Below are positions 50,998 through 60,902 of a DNA stretch of 64,000 bases, piece after piece (the stretch's first letter is position 1; every line of letters starts with the position of its first letter). The stretch comes from Caballeronia sp. SEWSISQ10-4 2 (GTDB taxonomy: Bacteria; Pseudomonadota; Gammaproteobacteria; Burkholderiales; Burkholderiaceae): the NCBI RefSeq assembly GCF_030464885.1, contig NZ_JALPRJ010000027.1, forward strand, positions 45,559 to 109,558, read 5' to 3'. A program made the position numbers and the translations under genes. The notes beneath the pieces are model-generated. The model was not told the DNA's origin. It worked only from the letters and a program-made list of their open reading frames with translations, and did not search any database.

Positions 50998-52473
50998 TCA
51001 GAACTGAAGGCCGGGCGAGACGCTCGCGGGCATTTGCAACTGGGTGCTTTGGACGGACGCCATCGGATACGAGCAGTAATCCGCTGCGTAGAATGCGCTC
51101 GGGCGCTGATTGCCAGACCGCCCGATACCACCGAACGGCGCTGCCGAAGACGCCCCGTTCGTCGGCCGGTTCCAGTTCACAATGCCCGCGCGAATGGTGT
51201 GCTGGAAGTGGGTCCAGGCGGCCTCGTCGTCGGCCAGGAGGCCAGCGGATAATCCGTAGGCGGTGTCGTTGGCGCGCTCTATCGCTTGATCGAAAGTAGC
51301 GTAGCGCGTGAGTTGCAGCATCGGGCCGAAATGCTCTTCGTCGGGGACGTTGCGCGCGGTCGTGACGTCGATGATGGCCGGCGTGACGAAGCCGAGTTCC
51401 GCGGAACGCTGCGTCATTTCGAGCAACGGCTTGCCGCCCGCTTCGATCAATTGCGCCTGCGCCTGCACGAGCTTCGCTGCCGCCCGCGCCGAGATCACGG
51501 CGCCCATGAACGGTTGCGGATCGGCATCGAAGGCGCCAGTTTTGATCTTCGATGTCACGTCGATCAAGCGCTTGATGAACCGCTCGCCGAAGGCGTTATC
51601 GGGAACGAACAGACGGCGTGCGCACGTGCAGCGCTGCCCCGCCGATAAATACGCCGACTGGATCGTGTGATGCACGGCGGCATCGATGTCCGCGACTTCG
51701 GCCACCACCAGCGGATTGTTGCCGCCCATTTCCAGCGCGAGCACGATCTCCGGACGGCCACCGAATTGCCGATGCAACAACGTGCCGGTATCCGAGCTTC
51801 CGGTGAAAAACAAACCATCGATCTGCCGATGATTCGCCAGCGCAACGCCTGTCTCCTTCTCGCCTTGCACGAGGTTCAACACGCCCGAAGGCAAGCCAGC
51901 CTGCGCCCACAAATCCACTGTCAGCGCGGCCACGCCAGGCGCGAATTCCGATGGTTTGAACACCACCGTATTCCCCGCGATCAACGCCGGCACGATATGC
52001 CCGTTCGGCAAATGCCCCGGGAAGTTGTACGGCCCGAACACGGCCACGACGCCATGCGGACGATGCCGAAGTACGGCTATGCCGTCGGCCATTTCCTGAC
52101 GTTTCTCGCCGGTACGCTCGTGATATGACTTGACGGAGATATCGACTTTAGCGGCCATTGTTGCGACTTCGGTGCGGGCTTCCCACAACGGCTTGCCCGT
52201 TTCGCGACCGATGGTGTGAGCGAGCGTTTCCTTGTGCTCGGTCAGCAGCGCCGCGAAACGCCGCGTGATCGCGATACGTTCGTCCAGCGTCAGCGCAGAC
52301 CACGAAGCGAACGCATGTCGCGAAGAAAGCACGGCGCGGTCAACGTCCTGAGCCGATGCGCTCTGACCCTCCCACACCACTTCGCCGTTACCCGGATTAC
52401 GCGACGCAAAAGGCGCGCCGCTGCCATCGCTCCACGCGCCATCGATAAACAACTGAGTCGAAATCTTCGTCAT
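50998..52473 (-). CDS. astD: succinylglutamate-semialdehyde dehydrogenase AstD
   Basis: NAD-dependent aldehyde dehydrogenase of the AST route. Opens MTKISTQLFIDGAWSDGSGA. NAD-binding VFGPYNFPGHLPNGHIVPAL, general-base region LALEMGGNNPLVVAEVAD (Glu), and catalytic Cys in LSAGQRCTCARRLFVPD are intact. The ATG at 52473 has AAGGAAC immediately upstream. 491 aa. The upstream frame to 52632 overlaps aruG and is spurious. Confidence 0.97.
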   Translation of the reverse strand: MTKISTQLFIDGAWSDGSGAPFASRNPGNGEVVWEGQSASAQDVDRAVLSSRHAFASWSALTLDERIAITRRFAALLTEHKETLAHTIGRETGKPLWEARTEVATMAAKVDISVKSYHERTGEKRQEMADGIAVLRHRPHGVVAVFGPYNFPGHLPNGHIVPALIAGNTVVFKPSEFAPGVAALTVDLWAQAGLPSGVLNLVQGEKETGVALANHRQIDGLFFTGSSDTGTLLHRQFGGRPEIVLALEMGGNNPLVVAEVADIDAAVHHTIQSAYLSAGQRCTCARRLFVPDNAFGERFIKRLIDVTSKIKTGAFDADPQPFMGAVISARAAAKLVQAQAQLIEAGGKPLLEMTQRSAELGFVTPAIIDVTTARNVPDEEHFGPMLQLTRYATFDQAIERANDTAYGLSAGLLADDEAAWTHFQHTIRAGIVNWNRPTNGASSAAPFGGIGRSGNQRPSAFYAADYCSYPMASVQSTQLQMPASVSPGLQF

Positions 52474-52484
52474 GTTCCTTGTCC

Positions 52485-53534
52485 CTAACTTGCGTTCTTC
52501 GTTGCGTTCTTCGGGCGCGGTTGCGATGCCAGCACACGCACCGTATCGCCCTCTTTCACGCGCAAAGCCGCCGCTTCTTCTGCCGTCAGCAGGAAGATAC
52601 CGTCTTCGGGCACGCCGAACGTCGCGCCACATCGGAAGTCGTCGAGCGACGTATTCGATACCAGGCTGCGGGCCTCGCCATTCTCTTCACGCTCACCTAT
52701 GCGCACCGACACGAGCACGCTTTCCCGCACCGTGCGCAAGTCCGCTATGTGGCATTCGAGGACTGGGCCGGCATCGAAGATATCGACGTGATTTTCGTAC
52801 CGCAGCCCTTCCGTTTCGAGCATCTTGCGTGCGGGCATGGTGTCGCGATGCGTCAAGCCAACCGCCGCTTGCGCGTCCTCGGGCAGCATCGCGAGATAAA
52901 CCGGATAGCGCGGCATCAACTCGGCGAGGAACGACTTTTTGCCGTGCGAGCTGAGATAGTCGGCTGCATTGAAATCGATCTGGTAGAAGTGCGAACCCAC
53001 CGCTTGCCAGAATGGCGAAGCGCCGCTTTCGTCGAAATGGCCGCGTAACTCAGCGCACAACCGCTCCGGAAACCGCTCGCGAAATTGCGCGATAAACATA
53101 AAGCGCGAACGCGACAGCAAACCGCCGACACCCGCCGTGCGATATCGCGGGCTCAGGAACAGCGAACAGACTTCGGCGTACCCGGTGAGATCGTGTGAGA
53201 TGTTAAGCAGCGACATCTTGGTCCACACGCCCAGATCGCGGCTCGCATGCACGACCGTCGACACACGATAGTTATAAAACGGCTGCTCCAGCCCGACTTC
53301 CGTTTCGATACCGCATACGCCCGCAATATCACCCGTCGCGGTGTTTTCCATCGCGAACAGATATCCCGCTTCGTAGGGCTCGGCTTCATCGGCCAGGGTG
53401 CGTCGTGCACGCTCTACACGTGCTGTCAATGCATCGCGATCCGGCTTGAAGGTGGTCAGTCCCGGTCCGGTCTCGTGCGCGAGCGCGACGAGCGCGTCGA
53501 CATCTCCAGGCTGCACGCAGCGGACAACGATCAT
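52485..53534 (-). CDS. aruG: arginine N-succinyltransferase, beta-type subunit (AruG)
   Basis: Acyl-CoA-dependent (GNAT-like) succinyltransferase of the AstA/AruG family that transfers succinyl from succinyl-CoA to arginine. Opens MIVVRCVQPGDVDALVALAH. The acceptor-site SLFLSPRYRTAGVGGLLSRS and the HVDIFDAGPVLECHIADLRT segment are family markers. Length is 349 aa. Its ATG overlaps the aruF stop by four bases. The paired subunit arrangement is that of Pseudomonas, where AruF and AruG form a heteromeric enzyme. Confidence 0.95.
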   Translation of the reverse strand: MIVVRCVQPGDVDALVALAHETGPGLTTFKPDRDALTARVERARRTLADEAEPYEAGYLFAMENTATGDIAGVCGIETEVGLEQPFYNYRVSTVVHASRDLGVWTKMSLLNISHDLTGYAEVCSLFLSPRYRTAGVGGLLSRSRFMFIAQFRERFPERLCAELRGHFDESGASPFWQAVGSHFYQIDFNAADYLSSHGKKSFLAELMPRYPVYLAMLPEDAQAAVGLTHRDTMPARKMLETEGLRYENHVDIFDAGPVLECHIADLRTVRESVLVSVRIGEREENGEARSLVSNTSLDDFRCGATFGVPEDGIFLLTAEEAAALRVKEGDTVRVLASQPRPKNATKNAS

Positions 53535-54586
53535 TGCAATTCTCCCGAAGCCTGATGAAGCGGCACACAGCGCACCGTATCGGAATCTTTCACGCTTAAT
53601 ACCTGGCATAGTTCCGCGGACAGCGGCGCACCGTTCCCACGCGCCGACGGCAGACTGGCCAAAGCGCAACGAAACGCGTGCGCACCCCCGGCCGCGACCA
53701 GATACGGCGTGCCGGACACGCCCGCGTCATCTTGCGCGGTCCGCACGGCGCGAACCTCATTCGCCAGCACCGACGCACTACGTTCCACGGCGACGGTCAG
53801 AACGGGACCGGCATCGAAGATATCGACGAAACGATCCGGCTCGAAACCCTCTTCCAGATGGATGTCATACGCGAGCAAAGCGCCGTCGTCCGGCTCGCCC
53901 AACACGCGCTGCGCTTCGGGCGGTAACAGCGGTACATAAAGCGGATAAGTCGGCATCACTTCCGCGATAAACGTCCGGCTCCGGCCACCCGATTCCAGCT
54001 CCACCTGCTCGAAATCGCGCCCGAAGAATTTGCGCCCCACCGCTTCCCAGAACGGCGATACGCCCGCTTCATCGGTCACGCCGAGCATCAGCGAAAAGAC
54101 GTCGTCGGAGAAACGCTTGCGGTTCGCGGCGACGTACATCATGCGGGCACGCGAGAGCAGATGCGCGGCGGCATCGTGCGTGGCTTCGCGTATTGACGGA
54201 TCGATGTAGAAGCCCGTCAAGCGGCTCTTGCCCGTAAGCTCATGCGACATGGTGAGCGCGTGGATCTTGCGGTTCACCTTGAGTTCGCGCGAGGCGTGGA
54301 TCAACGCGTCGTTGCGAAACGCGTAGAACGGTTCCGAATAGCCCGCCGATGCCACGATGCTCGACGTGCCGAGCAATGCGCCCGTCGCTGTGTCCTCGAG
54401 CACGAACAGATAAAACTCCTCGCCGGGAAACTCGACTTCTGCGCGAAACGAGTCTTCGGACAGCGCGACGCGCGTTTCCAGCACGCGGCGATCGCGCGGC
54501 AGCGAATGCAGCACCGGATGCGCGGCGTGCGCCATCCGTTCGAGCGCGTCGAGATCGGCGAGTCTTGCGGGGCGGACGATTAGCAT
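53531..54586 (-). CDS. aruF: arginine/ornithine N-succinyltransferase, alpha-type subunit (AruF)
   Basis: Paralogue of aruG, 351 aa. Opens MLIVRPARLADLDALERMAH and carries the same DRFVDIFDAGPVLTVAVERS and the ADEAGVSPFWEAVG-like signature (DEAGVSPFWEAVGRKFFGRD). The succinyl-CoA region TGFYIDPSIREATHDAAAHL differs from AruG, fitting a division of labour between subunits. The two proteins align over their whole length, so the pair arose by duplication. Coupled to aruG by an ATGA overlap. Confidence 0.95.
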   Translation of the reverse strand: MLIVRPARLADLDALERMAHAAHPVLHSLPRDRRVLETRVALSEDSFRAEVEFPGEEFYLFVLEDTATGALLGTSSIVASAGYSEPFYAFRNDALIHASRELKVNRKIHALTMSHELTGKSRLTGFYIDPSIREATHDAAAHLLSRARMMYVAANRKRFSDDVFSLMLGVTDEAGVSPFWEAVGRKFFGRDFEQVELESGGRSRTFIAEVMPTYPLYVPLLPPEAQRVLGEPDDGALLAYDIHLEEGFEPDRFVDIFDAGPVLTVAVERSASVLANEVRAVRTAQDDAGVSGTPYLVAAGGAHAFRCALASLPSARGNGAPLSAELCQVLSVKDSDTVRCVPLHQASGELQ

Positions 54587-54629
54587 CGGCGATTCCGTTG
54601 GTTTAGAGAAGATGCCGAAGTGCGCACGT

Positions 54630-55841
54630 TCAATGCGCCACGTCGGCGATAGCCTTTTCGATGCGCGCGAAACCTTCGTCGAGATCGGCCATCGGCATGA
54701 TCAGCGACGGCGCGAAACGCAGCACGTTCGGCCCGGCGATCAGCATGATTACGCCATGTTTCGCAGCAGCGTTGAGTACGTCTTTCGCGCGGTCCTTGTA
54801 GGCATCGGCGAGTTCGGCGCCGATCAGCAGACCCTTGCCGCGAATCTCCTTGAACACCGAGAAACGCTCATCGATACGCTTCAGATGCGCCTTGATCGCA
54901 ACGCTGCGTTGCTGCACGCCTTCGAGCACCGACGGATCGCTTATAAGCTCGACCACCTTGTCCGCAATCGCCGCGCCGAGCGGATTGCCGCCGTAAGTCG
55001 TACCGTGCACGCCGACCTTGAAATGCGCGGCGATCTTGTCGGTGGTCAGCATGGCGCCGATCGGGAAACCGTTGCCCAGCGCCTTCGCGGTCGTGAGAAT
55101 GTCAGGCGTCACGCCGTAGCCCATGTAGGCGTAGAACGAGCCGGTGCGGCCCACGCCTGTTTGTACCTCATCAAAAATCAGCAGTGCGCCGTGCTGGTCG
55201 CAGGCGTCGCGCAGGCCTTGAAGGAACGCCGGATCGGCGGGCAGCACACCGCCTTCGCCCTGCACCGGCTCGACGATCACCGCGCAGGTTTGCGGACCGA
55301 TCGCCGCACGCGCCGCAGCCAGGTCGTTATACGGAAGATGTGTGATGCCCTGCGGCGTCGGACCAAACCCTTCCGCGTATTTCGGCTGTCCGCCTACGCT
55401 AACCGTGAACAAGGTCCGGCCGTGGAACGACTGCGTGAACGAGATAATTTCGACTTTCTCGGGACCGGTGTTGTCGATGGCGTAACGGCGCGCGAGTTTC
55501 AGCGCGGCTTCGTTCGCTTCCGCGCCGGAGTTGGCGAAGAACGCACGGTCCGCGAAAGTGAGATTGGTGAGGCGGGTCGCAAGACGCAAGACCGGCTCGT
55601 TGGTGTAGCCGTTGCCGATATGCCAGAGTTTCTGGCCTTGATCGTGGAGCACTTTCAGCAGTTCAGGATGCGCATGACCCAGCGCCGTCACCGCGATACC
55701 ACCAGCGAAATCGACATAATCGCGGCCTTCCGTGTCCCACACGCGGGAACCGAGTCCGCGATCCGGCACGAAATTCGCCGGGGCGAAAAGAGGAACCATC
55801 ACTTCGTCGAACGTACTGCGCGTTACATTGATATCCGTCAT
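54630..55841 (-). CDS. astC: succinylornithine/acetylornithine transaminase AstC (AruC)
   Basis: PLP aminotransferase, class III. PLP-Lys lies in [40 protein letters not shown] provides the Asp that contacts the pyridine. The N-terminus [20 protein letters not shown] and [18 protein letters not shown] are typical. It turns succinylornithine into succinylglutamate semialdehyde and may also act in arginine synthesis. ATG 55841 has AAAGGAGC upstream. 403 aa, first gene of the arginine operon. Confidence 0.95.
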   Translation of the reverse strand: MTDINVTRSTFDEVMVPLFAPANFVPDRGLGSRVWDTEGRDYVDFAGGIAVTALGHAHPELLKVLHDQGQKLWHIGNGYTNEPVLRLATRLTNLTFADRAFFANSGAEANEAALKLARRYAIDNTGPEKVEIISFTQSFHGRTLFTVSVGGQPKYAEGFGPTPQGITHLPYNDLAAARAAIGPQTCAVIVEPVQGEGGVLPADPAFLQGLRDACDQHGALLIFDEVQTGVGRTGSFYAYMGYGVTPDILTTAKALGNGFPIGAMLTTDKIAAHFKVGVHGTTYGGNPLGAAIADKVVELISDPSVLEGVQQRSVAIKAHLKRIDERFSVFKEIRGKGLLIGAELADAYKDRAKDVLNAAAKHGVIMLIAGPNVLRFAPSLIMPMADLDEGFARIEKAIADVAH

Positions 55842-56066
55842 GAACCGCTCCTTTGCTTGTTCGGGTATGCCAGCTTGAGCATCGTTATTGGATGGTAGGC
55901 GCGTGCGGACGCCGCGTCTTGCGGGAACGCGACAAGGTTTCATGGTATTCGAGGGGGATGACGCTTTGTGGCGGGGTTTCGGGGGCCAGGTTTGTTTCGT
56001 TTGAAAAACAACCCGTCCCCGATTCCGTTCGATCCACTTTCGCCGCGCCGCGGCGTGAATCCACGC

Positions 56067-56882
56067 TTACTTGAGGCTGCCGGAAAGGAACTGCCGCAGC
56101 CGTTCGCTGTTGGGCGTGGTCAGCACCTCGGCCGGCGCGCCCTCTTCTTCCGTGCGGCCCTGGTGCAGAAACATCACATGATTCGACACATTGCGCGCAA
56201 AGCCCATCTCATGCGTCACGACGATCATCGTGCGGCCTTCCTCGGCCAGCTTCTGCATCACTTTCAGCACTTCGCCCACCAGCTCGGGATCGAGCGCGGA
56301 CGTGGGTTCGTCGAAGAGCATCACGTCGGGATGCATGGCCAGCGCCCGGGCGATGGCCACCCGCTGCTGCTGCCCGCCCGACAAATGCGACGGATATTGC
56401 TTCTCGACCTTTGGTGCGAGCCCGACCTTCTCGAGACATTCGCGCGCCCGTTCGGTCGCTTCCTTCTTCGATAACCCCAGCACGTGCATCGGCGCTTCCA
56501 TGACGTTTTCAATCGACGTCATATGCGCCCACAAATTGAAGTGCTGGAACACCATCGCGAGTTTCGTACGCACGCGCTGCAACTGCTTGTGGTCCGCGAC
56601 TTCGAGATTGCCCATGCGATCGGTTTTCGTGCGCACCGGCTCGCCGTCGACCACAATCTCGCCCGCATTCGGCCGTTCGAGGAAATTGATGCAGCGCAGG
56701 AAGGTACTTTTGCCCGAGCCGCTCGACCCGATGATGCTGATCACATCGCCGGCGTTGGCGGAGAGCGAAACGCCCTTGAGCACCTCGTTATCGCCGAAAC
56801 GCTTGTGGATATCGCGGGCGACGAGTTTGACCGCGGCGTTTTGCGCGGCGGCCGTTGCAGCATTTTGTGCGGATGATTCCAA
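56067..56882 (-). CDS. polar amino-acid ABC transporter ATP-binding protein (HisP/AotP type)
   Basis: 271 aa. Walker [21 protein letters not shown], signature [15 protein letters not shown], Walker [13 protein letters not shown], and His switch VVTHEMGF are intact. An Ala/Asn-rich N-terminal tag precedes the domain. The ATPase belongs to the histidine/arginine/ornithine uptake family. Its place directly upstream of astC implies arginine or ornithine import. The usual permease and binding-protein genes are absent on both sides. Confidence 0.92.
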   Translation of the reverse strand: MESSAQNAATAAAQNAAVKLVARDIHKRFGDNEVLKGVSLSANAGDVISIIGSSGSGKSTFLRCINFLERPNAGEIVVDGEPVRTKTDRMGNLEVADHKQLQRVRTKLAMVFQHFNLWAHMTSIENVMEAPMHVLGLSKKEATERARECLEKVGLAPKVEKQYPSHLSGGQQQRVAIARALAMHPDVMLFDEPTSALDPELVGEVLKVMQKLAEEGRTMIVVTHEMGFARNVSNHVMFLHQGRTEEEGAPAEVLTTPNSERLRQFLSGSLK

Positions 56883-57027
56883 CGCATTCTCCCCGGAAGG
56901 TGGGTCTGAGGTTCAGCTTAATGCTGGCCTGAATCTCGGCCCTGTATCGATCATGGCTGCGGATTTTACCGAAAGCCGCCGGCATGCAGGCATAGGGACA
57001 AACGCCCTCGCCTGCAAGCGTTCATGG

Positions 57028-57459
57028 TCAGTCCTTTGCAACCGGCGCCGGCGTCACGGCGCGCACTTGCTGTGCCACGCGGCCATTCGCCATCGCGATG
57101 TCAGGACTGGTTTGCAGCATCGGGAGGTATTGAGTGTCGAAGGCGGCGTTGCGGTTCTTCGCGCCGAACATGGCCGTGACCGCGTGTGCCATGTCGATCC
57201 GGGCTTCGGGCGTGGCGTCGGTGTCGTCGAGCACGTCATCGAGGGCGGCGATCAGCGTGGATAGCGGGCCAAGCCATTTGTAAGCGCTGCCGTTGATCAC
57301 GATCTGCAAGAACTCACCGGGCGACACCACGCCGAATTCGGCTTCGTGGCGGGTGCGCAACTCGTCGAGGATGCTACGGTGCAGCGCCAGCAGCGGATGG
57401 CGCACGTCCTTGAGAAACGTGGTCGCGGCCGGGTCGGTCATCCTGATGGTCATGGTCAT
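57028..57459 (-). CDS. conserved-looking protein of unknown function (143 aa)
   Basis: I do not recognise the family. It opens MTMTIRMTDPAATTFLKDVR, then HPLLALHRSILDELRTRHEA, and is mainly helical by composition. It contains the motif EAEFGVVSPGEFLQIVINGS and ends in an Ala/Val/Pro tail. Cytosolic, no signal or membrane span. ATG 57459 follows CGGGACA. It sits between an ABC ATPase and an EAL gene on the same strand, 28 bp after the EAL gene, so it may share the EAL transcript. Confidence 0.7.
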   Translation of the reverse strand: MTMTIRMTDPAATTFLKDVRHPLLALHRSILDELRTRHEAEFGVVSPGEFLQIVINGSAYKWLGPLSTLIAALDDVLDDTDATPEARIDMAHAVTAMFGAKNRNAAFDTQYLPMLQTSPDIAMANGRVAQQVRAVTPAPVAKD

Positions 57460-57486
57460 TGTCCCGAAGTGGAAAATGAGCCAAGC

Positions 57487-58698
57487 CTACACCGTCGTCA
57501 GGCCGCGCCCTACATAGCGAATAAAATCGGGCGCGGTCAGCGGCGCGGAAAAGAGCCAGCCCTGCCCGAATTGTGCGCCGCGTGTGTGGAGATAACACGC
57601 CTGCTCCTCGCGCTCGATCCCTTCGGCCACCACCTGCACGTGCAGCGTCAGCGCCATGTCGATAATGTGCGACGCCACGCTGCTCGACGCCGCGTCCTGA
57701 CCGACCGTATCGACGAAAGACTTGTCGATCTTCAGCGCGTCCACCTGGAAATTCTGCAGATGCGACAGGCTCGAATAACCTGTCCCGAAGTCGTCGATAT
57801 ACACCGGATGCCCTGCATCGCGGAACGCCTGGATCACTTCCTTCGCGGCATCGGCGTCGAGAAAACAGCGCTCGGTCGCCTCGATCCGGATTTGCTGCGG
57901 CGCGATCTGCGCGGCTGCAAGCGCGGGTGTGAGCCGCTCCAGGAAGCGCCGCGAAGTCAGGTCCGCCGCGCTCAGGTTGATCGACACATACAGCTCTTCA
58001 TACCGATGCAAAAATTCGCCGAGTTCGAGCAGGACCGTATCGAATACCTGGTCTGTAATCGCCTGGATCAAGCCGCGATGCTCCGCCAGCGGGATGAAAT
58101 GATCGGGGCGCACGATCCGGTTCTGGTGCTTCCAGCGCACCAGCGCTTCAGCGCCGATGCAACGGCGCGTGGTGAGATCGACTATCGGCTGGTACGCGAC
58201 GATGAACTGATGGCGGCGCACGGCGTCGCTGAGCTGGCCGAGCGGCGACAGGCGCCGCACCATGAACAGGCCGAGCCACGCGGAGAGCGTCAGGCCGGCC
58301 GCGACACCCGCGAGCAGCCAGGTCCAGGGCAGCGCACGCAGACGTTCGACAAACGTCACCTCCGATGTGTCCGGGGCGCTGGCCGCGCTCGTCGATGCAT
58401 AAGCGCGGCGCGCCGGGTTGGCGTTTTCGGGCATGGCGGTCGCCGCGAATCCGGCTACGGGGAAGTGGGCAAAGAGCCGGGACGGACCCGCAACGGAAGT
58501 GTTGGCGATCAGGCGGATCGCGCCCGTGTCGACCATGCGCACAACGTAGTTCTCGAGGGCGGCGGCTTCCCGCGCAGCGGCGACACGTTCGTCCACGCCG
58601 GGCGCAAACAGGACGCACAACGCCGCCGGCAGCATCGCCGCGATCAGCACGATGCCAGCCAGGAACGCCACGCGCCCACGGCGTTTAAACGTGTTCAT
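57487..58698 (-). CDS. EAL-domain cyclic-di-GMP phosphodiesterase
   Basis: Membrane-bound c-di-GMP phosphodiesterase, 403 aa. N-terminal span VAFLAGIVLIAAMLPAALCV, a periplasmic loop of about 100 residues, a second span WTWLLAGVAAGLTLSAWLGL, and the EAL domain: EALVRWKH, FDTVLLELGEFLHRYEELY, IDDFGTGYSSLSHLQNF and ALKIDKSFVDTV. Glu, Asn and Asp metal ligands look intact, so it should be active. The periplasmic loop lacks the paired cysteines of CSS sensors. ATG 58698 was preferred; the frame runs to 58911 but the extra residues are not membrane-compatible. Confidence 0.92.
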   Translation of the reverse strand: MNTFKRRGRVAFLAGIVLIAAMLPAALCVLFAPGVDERVAAAREAAALENYVVRMVDTGAIRLIANTSVAGPSRLFAHFPVAGFAATAMPENANPARRAYASTSAASAPDTSEVTFVERLRALPWTWLLAGVAAGLTLSAWLGLFMVRRLSPLGQLSDAVRRHQFIVAYQPIVDLTTRRCIGAEALVRWKHQNRIVRPDHFIPLAEHRGLIQAITDQVFDTVLLELGEFLHRYEELYVSINLSAADLTSRRFLERLTPALAAAQIAPQQIRIEATERCFLDADAAKEVIQAFRDAGHPVYIDDFGTGYSSLSHLQNFQVDALKIDKSFVDTVGQDAASSSVASHIIDMALTLHVQVVAEGIEREEQACYLHTRGAQFGQGWLFSAPLTAPDFIRYVGRGLTTV

Positions 58699-59117
58699 CG
58701 TGCGCTTTTCATTTCGCGACGCCCTTTGCGCCGGAATCGCGCTCCATGATCGTTTTAATGCGGCCCCTGATGATGTGTCCATTCGCATGTGCGTTATTGC
58801 AACGACCGGGGTCTTCGCGCCGTTCGTCATGTCGATCCTCGTTGACAACAGTTTTCCCTGCGTCCTCCTGGCAAACGACCCAGTGTAGCGGCGGGTTATA
58901 CCGGGCTTCAATGCTTTGCCATCGACGAAATGCCTGCTTTGGTGGGCTGGCGCACGCCGGCTCGATGCTTTTCCGGCGCGCGTGCGCGGACGTCTGGCAA
59001 ATGGCGGATGAGTCCGTTAGTCGTGAGAAAATCAGGCCTCCGGATGATGACCGCTACCATCGTTCGTGCTTCACGTGCTTCACCTACCGATTAACGCCAA
59101 ACTCAGGGAGCCACTCG
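58699..59117. other. 419-bp divergent gap, EAL gene / acetyltransferase gene
   Basis: No gene found. Frames on either strand extend the two flanking genes upstream (to 58911 and from 58746) but carry no family features. Promoters for both genes must lie here; none is clear by eye. Confidence 0.6.
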
Positions 59118-59663
59118 ATGGCATTGCACGACGCCAGCGTTTTCACGATCCGCGACGCGAACGCCGCCGATTTCGACACGATCACGCGCATCTACGCTCA
59201 CTATGTGCTGCATGCTCTTGCGACCTTTGAGGAGACGCCGCCCGGCGTCGACGAGATGCGCGCCCGGCACACGTCGATCACCGGTGCGGGCCTGCCCTAT
59301 CTCGTGGCCGAAACGGACGGCGCGGTGGTCGGCTACACGTATGCGACCGCGTATCGGCCGAGGTCGGCGTATCGGCACACGATCGAGGATTCGGTGTATA
59401 TCGCCGATGGCTTTGGTGGGCGCGGCCTCGGTCTCGCGCTGCTGACGGCGCTGATCGAGCGTTGCGACGCAGGGCCGTGGCGGCAACTCGTGGCGGTGAT
59501 CGGCAACAGTGGCAACGCGGGGTCGATTGCGTTGCATGCGCGGCTTGGATTCGAACATGTCGGCGTGTTGCGCAAGGTGGGTTACAAACACGGTCAATGG
59601 GTCGATACGGTGCTCATGCAACGCTCGCTCGGCGAGGACAAGGCGTTGATTCCGCAGCCATGA
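59118..59663 (+). CDS. GNAT N-acetyltransferase, phosphinothricin acetyltransferase-like
   Basis: 181 aa. The N-terminal FTIRDANAADFDTITRIYAH, then ATFEETPPGVDEM, are typical of the Pat/YwnH-type GNATs. The acetyl-CoA loop is GFGGRGLGLALLTALIERC. The C-terminal IALHARLGFEHVGVLRKVGY and KHGQWVDTVLMQ complete the fold. These enzymes acetylate phosphinothricin, methionine sulfoximine or similar amino-acid analogues. GGGAG lies 8–12 nt before the ATG; the much longer upstream frame is not credible. Confidence 0.9.
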   Translation: MALHDASVFTIRDANAADFDTITRIYAHYVLHALATFEETPPGVDEMRARHTSITGAGLPYLVAETDGAVVGYTYATAYRPRSAYRHTIEDSVYIADGFGGRGLGLALLTALIERCDAGPWRQLVAVIGNSGNAGSIALHARLGFEHVGVLRKVGYKHGQWVDTVLMQRSLGEDKALIPQP

Positions 59664-59745
59664 GACCCGCTATTACCGGGCTGTACCCGGCTCGCGCGCC
59701 CTTTCGCCGTACCATTGCATCATGACCATTTAGCCTGAGCTTTAG

Positions 59746-60339
59746 TTGCCCACTTACACCCTCACCGCCGCCGTCAGTGCCGAAATCGACATCCGCAAGA
59801 GCCGTTTTATCGCGCTGGCAATTCCTGTCGCCGATCGCGCCGCCGCGATGCTCGAACTCGACACGCTGCGTGCCCAGCATCCCGGGGCCACGCATGTCTG
59901 CTGGGCGCTGCTCGCGGGCGGGGAATCCGGTATGTCGGACGATGGCGAGCCTTCCGGCACAGCCGGCCGGCCGATCCTGGAAGTGCTGCGCCATCATGAA
60001 GTGGACGGCGTGCTGGGCGCCGTCGTGCGCTACTACGGCGGTATCAAGCTCGGTGCGGGCGGATTGGTGCGCGCCTACACCGACGCCATCGCCACCGCGA
60101 TGCAACTGGCCGAACGCATAGAACGCGTGGCGCTCGGACTGCTGCAAGTGGAAGTGGATTACGCCGACGAAGCGCGCGTGCGGCGCTGGGTCGAACAGGA
60201 AGGCCATGCACTCGACGACCCTGGATACGGCATGACCGTACGCTTGTCGATCCAGATGCCGCTCGTCGTCCGCGATCAGGCCGCCGACGCTATCCGCGAC
60301 CTGACCCACGGCCGTGCGGCCATCACGAAAGCACCTTGA
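59746..60339 (+). CDS. YigZ/IMPACT-family protein
   Basis: 197 aa. The IMPACT N-terminal domain has SEIDIRKSRFIALAIPV-type start, HVCWALLAGGESGMSDDGEP, then SGTAGRPILEVL and RYYGGIKLGAGGLVRAYTDA, all diagnostic. The DUF1949 domain follows. Its role in bacteria is not settled. The start is TTG at 59746 (MPTYTLTAAV); no ATG precedes the conserved N-terminus. Its stop is 5 bp before the 2Fe-2S gene. Confidence 0.92.
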   Translation: MPTYTLTAAVSAEIDIRKSRFIALAIPVADRAAAMLELDTLRAQHPGATHVCWALLAGGESGMSDDGEPSGTAGRPILEVLRHHEVDGVLGAVVRYYGGIKLGAGGLVRAYTDAIATAMQLAERIERVALGLLQVEVDYADEARVRRWVEQEGHALDDPGYGMTVRLSIQMPLVVRDQAADAIRDLTHGRAAITKAP

Positions 60340-60344
60340 GCGCC

Positions 60345-60692
60345 ATGAGCACCCTCGACCGCCCGCACGTCTTCACAATCACGCTGCTGCCCTCAGGAAG
60401 GTGTTTCTCGTCGACGGAGCAGACAACGATCCTCGAAGCGGCGGCGCTCGACGGATTGCGCCTGTCGAGTTCGTGCCGCAACGGCACATGCCGTGCGTGC
60501 CTGTGCCGTCTTGCCGATGGCTCGGTGCGTTACCGGATCGACTGGCCGGGCCTGAGCGCGGACGAAAAAGCCGATGGCTGGATTCTTCCGTGCGTGGCAT
60601 TACCCACGTCGGATTTGACTGTCGATCAAGTGGATTTTCTGGAAATTCCGAATCCCGCCGATATAAAACCCGGTCGCGGCCGGGGCTTCTGA
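60345..60692 (+). CDS. 2Fe-2S ferredoxin-like protein
   Basis: 115 aa, cytosolic plant-type [2Fe-2S] ferredoxin fold. The cluster Cys motif is SSSCRNGTCRACLCRLADGS, CX4CX2C in outline, with the fourth Cys in WILPCVALPTSDL. Probably an electron carrier; the partner is unknown. I used ATG 60345 (MSTLDRPH); a TTG at 60336 overlaps the stop of the YigZ gene. The two form an operon. It ends 210 bp before rpsU. Confidence 0.9.
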   Translation: MSTLDRPHVFTITLLPSGRCFSSTEQTTILEAAALDGLRLSSSCRNGTCRACLCRLADGSVRYRIDWPGLSADEKADGWILPCVALPTSDLTVDQVDFLEIPNPADIKPGRGRGF

Positions 60693-60826
60693 TGGTTTGA
60701 ATCAGGCTCGGTGCTAATTCGGTACAGATGTAAACCAGAACCCGGGTAATCCGGGATTGTTGTCTTTTATCAAAGACATACGATGGCATTCCCGAGCGGC
60801 GAAGTGCGCCCCATTGTTCACCGGCC

Positions 60827-60855
60827 TGTAATAGAGCCTCCAAAAAGTGTATAAT
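60827..60855 (+). promoter_or_regulatory. rpsU promoter
   Basis: A perfect TATAAT at 60850–60855, 48 bp before the rpsU start, with a weak TGTAAT-like -35 about 17 bp upstream. Confidence 0.6.
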
Positions 60856-60902
60856 TGCGTTTCGCCCAATTTTCTGGCAGGGCCAGACCAACTGAGATAT
60901 CA

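Noticed and set aside
58746..59117. Extended frame upstream of the acetyltransferase
   Set aside because: The extra 124 codons are Arg/Cys/His-rich with no family match, and a good ribosome-binding site precedes the internal ATG at 59118.
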